64,000 nucleotides of DNA from Desulfovibrio sp. Huiquan2017. Lineage in GTDB: Bacteria; Desulfobacterota; Desulfovibrionia; Desulfovibrionales; Desulfovibrionaceae. The notes under the pieces are model-generated. The model did no database searches. It was not told where the DNA came from and was given only the letters and a program-made list of their open reading frames with translations. Position 1 is the first letter of the stretch. Each line of letters opens with the position of its first letter. The stretch spans positions 1 through 64,000 of the forward strand of contig NZ_JAFMPN010000008.1 in the NCBI RefSeq assembly GCF_017351175.1. The letters run 5' to 3'. The position numbers were made by a program, and so were the translations under genes. Positions 59,250 through 64,000 of this stretch are shown piece by piece.

Positions 59250-59897
59250 TCAAGGGGAAGGTGGGGCGGAATATCCGTCTCGCGCGGAAAGTCGTGGAAG
59301 CCAAGCGGCCAGACTCCGGAAGGGTGCTCTGTGCGGAAATCCGCGCAGAGGTGCGACCAGCCGCATGTTTTTGAGCTTGGTCGCGGACTCTTTCCAGGCC
59401 CCAGTGAACAGTGTTGGAGGCCCCCTAGAATCGTTCGAAATCGGAGTCGTCTCGGCGTGGGGGGGCATTGGGACTTCCATCCCCAGCACCATGGAGCCGT
59501 CGGCCCCCAGGAGAATCCCAGTGCATTCAGGGTTGGTCCTCTTGAACCGGCGCAGTTTTTCCTGCCAGATTTTACCCACGGCACCGTCAGGGGCGACGTT
59601 GCTCTTGGACGGCTGGTCCTTGTCGAAATAGCTGGTGGTGATCTCGTTGACCTTCTGTGCGTCCGGGTTCAGGGCGAAACGCAGGCAGTTGCTTCTGAGG
59701 GCGTCCATGAATTGAACAATGTTGATGGAGGCCTGGGATAGGCTGAGCTTCATGGAGTTGGAGAAGGAGCGGTGGGAGGAGTCATTGACCTTGGCTGCCA
59801 CGAATCCGAAAATCACTCCCTCGGTCAGGAGGAACGAAACAGTGATAGCGCCGAGTACTTTTGTTCTGAGATTGAGTTTCCTCGGGGTCTTTCCCTG
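59250..59897 (-). pseudogene. chemoreceptor N-terminal remnant
   Basis: On the minus strand an uninterrupted frame reads NLRTKVLGAITVSFLLTEG (a transmembrane helix), then VIFGFVAAKVNDSSHRSF and a sensor-like region with GILLGADGSMVLGMEVP. This resembles the start of a methyl-accepting chemotaxis protein: membrane helix plus periplasmic ligand domain. An in-frame stop precedes the helix (59898-59900) with no usable start. The C-terminal part degenerates into Pro/Arg-rich sequence without HAMP or signalling domain. So it is a broken relic. Confidence 0.5.
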
Positions 59898-59900
59898 TCA

Positions 59901-60356
59901 GGGGGCAAGCGTGAAAAAGGATAGTCGCCGTCCTTCGTGTCTAACTGCATGGACGTGTGGTCGCAATTTGTGTGCCTTTCGGCCCATGCGAAACGAGCAG
60001 GACCGCCTTCACTGGCTCCGATTTGTTTATTCCATCCCGGACGTAGTGTGAAGTTGTGCGATGCCGTGGTCGCCCCCCTCGACAGGGAATTTCATGCGAT
60101 CTCGTGTTTGTTCAATATTTAGGGATGGAATCCAGTCTGTTGGAAAAGAGCAAAGTGTCGCCCCTGCAAAGGGTCAGGGTGATTTTGGAATACCTTTCCG
60201 AGAACGGGCAGGGGCGGAAATGGCCGCGTCTTTTGGCAATTAAGTATTGCAGGTATTTTCCCCAAAAGGTAACTTAGCCCCAACTAGCCGTAACCATGGC
60301 TCGGCTTCAGCGTGGAACCGGGGGGAGCGGCCCAAGTATTCGAGTAGGAGTTTGGT
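59901..60356. other. intergenic region before the HbpS-like gene
   Basis: About 456 bp with no supported gene. Short open frames here are Arg/Pro-rich and overlapping, typical of chance. The last 20 bases contain GTAGGAG, the ribosome-binding site of the HbpS-like gene. Confidence 0.4.
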
Positions 60357-60851
60357 ATGCGAAAAATTCTGATTCCCGCCCTTCTTGCCTGTTGCATCGC
60401 ATTGTTTTCCGTGCCCGCCTTCGCGGAAGGCCCGGTCAAGACCCTGCCCGGCGATATCACCCTGGTTCAGGCTCAAGCCATTCTCAAGGCCGCGTTGAAA
60501 AAGGCCGTAGAGATCAAGGTCCCCGTGAATATCGCCATCGTGGACGCCGGGGGCAACCTCAAGGCCTTCTACCGCCAGGAAGACGCCTTCCTCGGCAGCA
60601 TCGACATTTCGATCAAGAAGGCCGTCACGGCCCGTTACTTCAACATGACCACCCGCGCCCTGGGCGCCGCGTCCGTGCCCGGCCAGCCCCTGTACGGCAT
60701 CGAGGCCAGCAATGACGGTCTGATCCTGTTTGCCGGCGGCGTGCTGCTCGTGGACAAGAACGACGTCATCATCGGCGCCATTGGCGTGTCCGGCGGCACC
60801 GTGGACGAGGATGAGAGCGTAGCCATGGCCGGAGCCGCCGTCATCAAGTAG
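60357..60851 (+). CDS. secreted HbpS/GlcG-like protein (heme-degrading domain family)
   Basis: The 164-residue precursor has a signal peptide (MRKILIPALLACCIALFSVPAFA). The rest matches the GlcG/HbpS (DUF336) family: DITLVQAQAILKAALKKAVE, VNIAIVDAGGNLKAFYRQED and GGVLLVDKNDVIIGAIGVSGGTVDEDE. The family binds heme or small ligands; some members are linked to oxidative-stress sensing. It is probably periplasmic. A GC-rich hairpin follows at about 60883-60917. Confidence 0.88.
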   Translation: MRKILIPALLACCIALFSVPAFAEGPVKTLPGDITLVQAQAILKAALKKAVEIKVPVNIAIVDAGGNLKAFYRQEDAFLGSIDISIKKAVTARYFNMTTRALGAASVPGQPLYGIEASNDGLILFAGGVLLVDKNDVIIGAIGVSGGTVDEDESVAMAGAAVIK

Positions 60852-60958
60852 CGTTTTTTTTCACATTGTCCGAATTATAGGTCGGCCCGACCCGGAGGTA
60901 TTCCCGGGCCGGGCCGTGTTGTTGGCGCGGCCTTCTTCCTGGCGGGTGTTGACATGCA

Positions 60959-60973
60959 TGCAACTGTGTTGCA
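60959..60973. promoter_or_regulatory. putative Zur operator
   Basis: TGCAAC-TGT-GTTGCA is a perfect inverted repeat 59 bp upstream of the znuA start, with a second TGCAAC half-site near 61004. It follows a TTGACA (-35-like) hexamer, so binding there would block transcription. The adjacent Fur-family gene would supply the regulator. Confidence 0.6.
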
Positions 60974-61031
60974 AAGTGTAATTTGTTTGCTTGATTCGAA
61001 CACTGCAACATTGCGACCCAGGGAGGTTGTC

Positions 61032-61970
61032 ATGGCGGTTTCTCATTTGATGAAAAAGGTGTTTTTGGCCGCGCTCGGGCTGGTCCTGGCCTGGGGCGGG
61101 CCCGCGCTGGCGCAGGGCAAGGTGCGGGCATTCGTGTCCATTCTGCCGCAGCAATATTTCGTGGAGCGCATCGGCGGGGATCTGGTGGATGTGAGCGTGC
61201 TGGTTCTGCCCGGGGCCAATCCGCACATGTACGAACCCAGCCCCCGACAGATGACCGCCCTGGCCCAGGCACAGGTCTATTTCGCCATCGGCGTCAACCT
61301 GGAGGACACCTGGTTGCCCAAGCTGGCAGACGCCAATCGCGACATGCTCGTGGTCCGCACCCAGGAGGGCGTGGAGAAATTTCCCATGGCCGCCCATCAT
61401 CATGACGGGGAGGGCCTGCATGAGGAGCACGAGCACGAAGCCGAGCACGAAGGGATGCACGGGGAGCACGATCACGGCATCCTCGATCCGCACATTTGGC
61501 TCGACCCCGTGCGCGTGAAGACCATCGCGCGGAACACCTGCACGGGGCTGGTTCAGGTCGATCCGGCCCACCATGCCGTCTACGAGGCCAACCTGGCTGC
61601 ATTTCTCAAGGACCTGGACGGGTTGAACGCCTCCATCGCCAAGACCTTGGCGGGCCTTCCGGCGAACAAGCGGACCTTCATGGTCTTCCATCCATCCTGG
61701 GGCTATTTCGCCAAGCGTTACAGCCTGAACCAGGTGGCCATCGAAGCGGGCGGCAGTGAACCGAGCCCCAGACATCTGGCCGAGATCGTCGAGCACGGCC
61801 GTGAACTGGGCGTGTCCGTGGTCTTTGTCCAACCCCAGTTCTCCCAGCGCAGCGCCGACGTCATCGCCGCGGAGCTGCACGCCAAGGTGGTGCCCCTTGA
61901 TCCTCTGGCGGCGGACTGGCGGGATAACCTGCTGCACGCGGCCGACGCCTTTGACCAGGCGCTCCGCTAA
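61032..61970 (+). CDS. znuA: ZnuA-like zinc ABC transporter substrate-binding protein
   Basis: The 312-residue precursor has a signal peptide and the cluster A-1 features: VSILPQQYFVERIGGD, GANPHMYEPSPRQM (first His ligand) and a His/Glu-rich loop (HHHDGEGLHEEHEHEAEH, near residue 120) typical of zinc rather than manganese binders. Further ligands are LDPHIWLDP and HPSWGYFAKRY. It captures periplasmic zinc for an ABC importer. The permease and ATPase genes are not in the window. The start at 61032 follows GGGAGG. It is followed 21 bp later by a Fur-family regulator. Confidence 0.92.
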   Translation: MAVSHLMKKVFLAALGLVLAWGGPALAQGKVRAFVSILPQQYFVERIGGDLVDVSVLVLPGANPHMYEPSPRQMTALAQAQVYFAIGVNLEDTWLPKLADANRDMLVVRTQEGVEKFPMAAHHHDGEGLHEEHEHEAEHEGMHGEHDHGILDPHIWLDPVRVKTIARNTCTGLVQVDPAHHAVYEANLAAFLKDLDGLNASIAKTLAGLPANKRTFMVFHPSWGYFAKRYSLNQVAIEAGGSEPSPRHLAEIVEHGRELGVSVVFVQPQFSQRSADVIAAELHAKVVPLDPLAADWRDNLLHAADAFDQALR

Positions 61971-61991
61971 CCCGATCCTTTGGAGATGGAC

Positions 61992-62423
61992 ATGACGCTG
62001 CACGATACGGCCGGAGCCGCCCGGGAATTCCTGGAGCAGACCGGCCTCGAACCGACCCTCAACCGCATTCTGGTCCTGTCCGCCGTGGTCGCGCACCACC
62101 GGCCTGTGACCGCCGGGGAGGTGCACGCCGAGGTCCTGCGTGAGCATAAGCTCAACCGGGTCACGGTCTACCGCATCCTCGACCTGTTGGCCGAGAAGGG
62201 CGCGATCAATCGCTTCAACTCGGGCGAACGCGCCCAGCATTACTGCGTGGGCCGGAATCACAGCCACTTCCATTGCACCGCCTGCGGCCGCGTCCGGTGC
62301 ATCGCCAACGAAGACCTGCACTTCGACGAATCCGCCGTGGCCGACGCCCTCAATCTGGCCGTCAGCCATGTGGACCTTCACCTTGAGGGTCTCTGCCCCG
62401 ACTGCGCCCGCGCAGCGGGGTAG
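61992..62423 (+). CDS. zur: Fur-family metal regulator, probably Zur
   Basis: The 143-residue protein is a Fur/Zur regulator: an N-terminal winged helix (LEPTLNRILVLSAVVAHHRP, VTVYRILDLLAEKGAI) and a metal-binding C-terminal half with HSHFHCTACGRVRC and GLCPDCARA, two CxxC pairs for the structural zinc. Being directly after znuA argues for zinc-responsive Zur rather than iron-responsive Fur. The start at 61992 has GGAG six bases before it. It would repress znuA through the TGCAAC palindrome. Confidence 0.85.
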   Translation: MTLHDTAGAAREFLEQTGLEPTLNRILVLSAVVAHHRPVTAGEVHAEVLREHKLNRVTVYRILDLLAEKGAINRFNSGERAQHYCVGRNHSHFHCTACGRVRCIANEDLHFDESAVADALNLAVSHVDLHLEGLCPDCARAAG

Positions 62424-62447
62424 GCGTGGGGCAGACGTCTCCGACGG

Positions 62448-62502
62448 CCGGGGGAAGGGGAGGAAAAACCTTTGAAAAGGGGCATTCCTCCCCTTCCCCC
62501 GG
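62448..62502. repeat. 18-bp perfect inverted repeat
   Basis: Arms CCGGGGGAAGGGGAGGAA and TTCCTCCCCTTCCCCCGG flank a 19-nt loop just after the Zur gene. There is no T-run, so it looks like a REP/palindromic intergenic repeat or a very stable mRNA end. Confidence 0.7.
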
Positions 62503-62557
62503 ACCCCCATCCCTTCCTTTTCCTAAACTCTTTGTCGCCGCTTCGCGGGCGGGGCAT

Positions 62558-62598
62558 GTAAAAAGCCTTTGGCCAGGAATGAGCCGAAGGCTTTTTAC
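62558..62598 (+). terminator. terminator downstream of znuA-zur
   Basis: GTAAAAAGCCTTTGGC / GCCGAAGGCTTTTTAC hairpin followed by CTTTT. A-runs on one side and T-runs on the other make it potentially bidirectional. Confidence 0.75.
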
Positions 62599-62962
62599 CT
62601 TTTGAAGGTGGTCTTCACGTCGGCACCGGATGGCGGCTTTCGCAGCCGCACGGAGTCCGGCTGGCGAGGATGGCGTGCCCATGTCTTTTGGGGCGGGCGT
62701 TTTGCCGTGGCGCACTGCGTCCGTGTTCTGAGGAGGCGGCCCGATGGAGACTGGGCGGATGCGCTGCAACCGGAAGCCGCGCTCAAAAAAAGAAAGGCTC
62801 CATGGCGGTGATTGGAGCCTTTCGGGGGGAGTCCCCGGCGGGGATTGCCGGGAAAACAATTGTTGTCATTGACCTGTGTGCATAGGCTCACACTTCGTCG
62901 GCAAATACAATAGGGGAACTTCCTGTTGTTGGCCCGCTGTTGTGGGAGAATTTCCCGTTCGG
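62599..62962. other. gene-free region holding an orphan minus-strand terminator
   Basis: At 62786-62824 AAAGGCTCC / GGAGCCTTT forms a hairpin which, on the minus strand, is followed by TCTTTTTTT. No minus-strand protein gene ends at it, so a small RNA starting near 62900 is conceivable. Open frames across this region are low in protein character. Confidence 0.4.
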
Positions 62963-62993
62963 CAAAAAAAACCGCCCGGCAGGGCCGGGCGGC
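62963..62993 (-). terminator. terminator of the YkgJ operon
   Basis: CCGCCCGGC / GCCGGGCGG hairpin with a short loop; on the minus strand it is followed by TTTTTTTT. It ends the two-gene minus-strand unit. Confidence 0.85.
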
Positions 62994-63030
62994 GTGAAAT
63001 GGCGGGATGCCGCGGCGGGTTGCCGGGCCG

Positions 63031-63285
63031 TTATTCGCCGAGGAGTTTGCGGGCGATGCTCAGGTCGTAAAGGGCCAGGGGATTGCGGTCGGTGTTTTTC
63101 TCGCGGAACATGGCCGCAGCCGCCTCGATGGCTCCGTAAGCGACCCAGGGATGCTTTTCCCAGATGACCGGTTCGTCTGGGTTGTACAGGCGGAATTCAA
63201 TTTCCCCCTCATTTTCGCGCACATACATGCGCACCTCGGGGTGTTGCAGGGAAGGGGTGTAGTAGACGCCGCGTTCATCTTTCAT
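63031..63285 (-). CDS. small conserved hypothetical protein
   Basis: The 84-residue protein starts MKDERGVYYTPSLQHPEVRM, continues with YVRENEGEIEFRLYNPDEPV and ends with LALYDLSIARKLLGE. Not recognised, but it looks like a real small beta-rich protein. It follows the YkgJ-type gene by 11 bp and shares its terminator, so the two are one operon. Confidence 0.75.
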   Translation of the reverse strand: MKDERGVYYTPSLQHPEVRMYVRENEGEIEFRLYNPDEPVIWEKHPWVAYGAIEAAAAMFREKNTDRNPLALYDLSIARKLLGE

Positions 63286-63296
63286 GGCGTATTCTC

Positions 63297-63965
63297 CTAG
63301 GCTTGGAAGTTGAAGCGGACCGTATCGCCCATGTCGTAGACCTTGACGTTCATGGCGCCGAGCAGGACGCGCAGGGGCCTGCCGAAGAGGAAGTCGTTCA
63401 GCTCTGGGGCCATGCCCGATTTTTCCGGGATCAGCCGGCGCAGCTCCATGTCGTAGACGACCATCTCCTTGAGCGTCTCGCCTGCCTCGCGGTCGCCATC
63501 GCGGGCCGCCTGGACCAGCTCTTCCATGCGTGCCGGGTCGCAGCGGCGGTCGTGCTCGGCCATGAGCTCAAGCAGGGGGTGTCCCTCGGGCAAGAGGTCG
63601 GCGCGGGTCAGTCTGTCCTTTTCGTACATGGCCTGAAGCGGGCCGGTGTCCGCGCAGAACAGGATCTCGCATTCGGCGGGCCGAGTGGCGTAGACCGCGC
63701 AGAGATTGCTCTCGGGACTCAGGTAGATGCAGGTCCAGGCGCCGTCGCGGCCTTTGATCTTGAGCATCTCCGCCGTGAGCGGCACGACCGTGCCCGCGGG
63801 CTGATCGTAAACCCATTCCCCGGCGCGCAGGGTGACGATGTCGGCCAGGGGGATGGTGCCGTCCTGGATGAGCGGAAGGTCCTGTGTGTGGAGGGCCGGG
63901 CCGCCCTTGCGGCAACACTGCCCGCAACGGCTGCATTGCGGCTCGTTAGTGGTTGGAATTTGCAA
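63297..63965 (-). CDS. YkgJ-type Cys-cluster protein
   Basis: The 222-residue protein has the YkgJ (CxxCxxCC) motif near the N terminus, CSRCGQCCRKGG, and a second set WTCIYLSPESNLCAVYATRP with CEILFCAD further on. The family binds zinc or an iron-sulfur cluster and has no settled function. The pattern and length fit, and a long C-terminal helical region (LTRADLLPEGHPLLELMAEH) follows. The start ATG is complete within the window; the region beyond 63965 contains only its leader. Confidence 0.88.
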   Translation of the reverse strand: MQIPTTNEPQCSRCGQCCRKGGPALHTQDLPLIQDGTIPLADIVTLRAGEWVYDQPAGTVVPLTAEMLKIKGRDGAWTCIYLSPESNLCAVYATRPAECEILFCADTGPLQAMYEKDRLTRADLLPEGHPLLELMAEHDRRCDPARMEELVQAARDGDREAGETLKEMVVYDMELRRLIPEKSGMAPELNDFLFGRPLRVLLGAMNVKVYDMGDTVRFNFQA

Positions 63966-64000
63966 GTTTGTGTTGCTCCTTATACCCTTTTGCGGTAACG

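Noticed and set aside
62569-62811. Possible 80-residue gene after zur
   Set aside because: It begins inside a terminator hairpin, has Trp/Arg-rich composition and no ribosome-binding site.

Overview
The window looks like chromosomal DNA of a high-GC sulfate-reducing deltaproteobacterium of the Desulfovibrionales (Pseudodesulfovibrio-like). This is inferred from GC-rich codon use, the gene families present (CheX plus HEAT-receiver chemotaxis proteins, DUF1786, DUF554, YheO-type regulator with RidA, AldA-type dehydrogenase, Zur/ZnuA, YkgJ) and an orphan Rhs protein of a style I associate with this group. No 16S rRNA or marker gene is present to prove it.

Layout. (1) 1-24239 is ordinary chromosome: a DDAH-family amidinohydrolase, envelope and periplasmic proteins (phytase-like esterase, AsmA, DUF4197, a beta-helix/EF-hand/sulfotransferase-like fusion), a DUF1786 protein, an alpha/beta hydrolase, a CheX/HEAT-receiver pair, a metallo-beta-lactamase-fold hydrolase, an AEC transporter, a GAPDH homologue, an amino-acid catabolic operon (YheO-type regulator, RidA, threonine-synthase-like PLP enzyme, dicarboxylate/amino-acid symporter), a DUF554 membrane protein and an AldA-type aldehyde dehydrogenase. 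(2) 24240-24326 is tRNA-Leu(CAA). (3) 24270-58592 is a 34.3-kb integrative element bounded by a perfect 61-bp repeat of the tRNA 3' half, with a tyrosine integrase beside the right end and repeated integrase arm-type motifs at both ends. (4) 58593-64000 is chromosome again: a small conserved protein, a chemoreceptor remnant, an HbpS/GlcG-like secreted protein, a zinc-uptake ZnuA/Fur-family pair and a YkgJ-type Cys-cluster protein.

The element carries no recognisable conjugation or virion genes. It has a replication and recombination core: an AEP primase-helicase, a DUF927-like ATPase whose P-loop is destroyed, an AT-rich iteron-like region, an ERF annealase and a frameshifted PD-(D/E)XK nuclease. 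Around these is a dense set of conflict genes: an orphan Rhs protein with a nonsense codon plus a candidate immunity gene, an expanded type III restriction-modification operon (PLD-SNF2 helicase, DUF4391, Mod, DinD, Res, one unknown), an Mrr endonuclease, a methyltransferase-fold/DUF1848 pair, a ParDE toxin-antitoxin, and a MoxR ATPase/DUF3150/VWA-metallopeptidase triad.

The most striking part is an AT-rich operon at 53943-56986. It encodes a RelE-fold small protein, a prokaryotic viperin (radical-SAM antiviral enzyme) and a helix-turn-helix/TPR protein, with overlapping reading frames. This gene combination is the strongest candidate in the window for an undescribed system.
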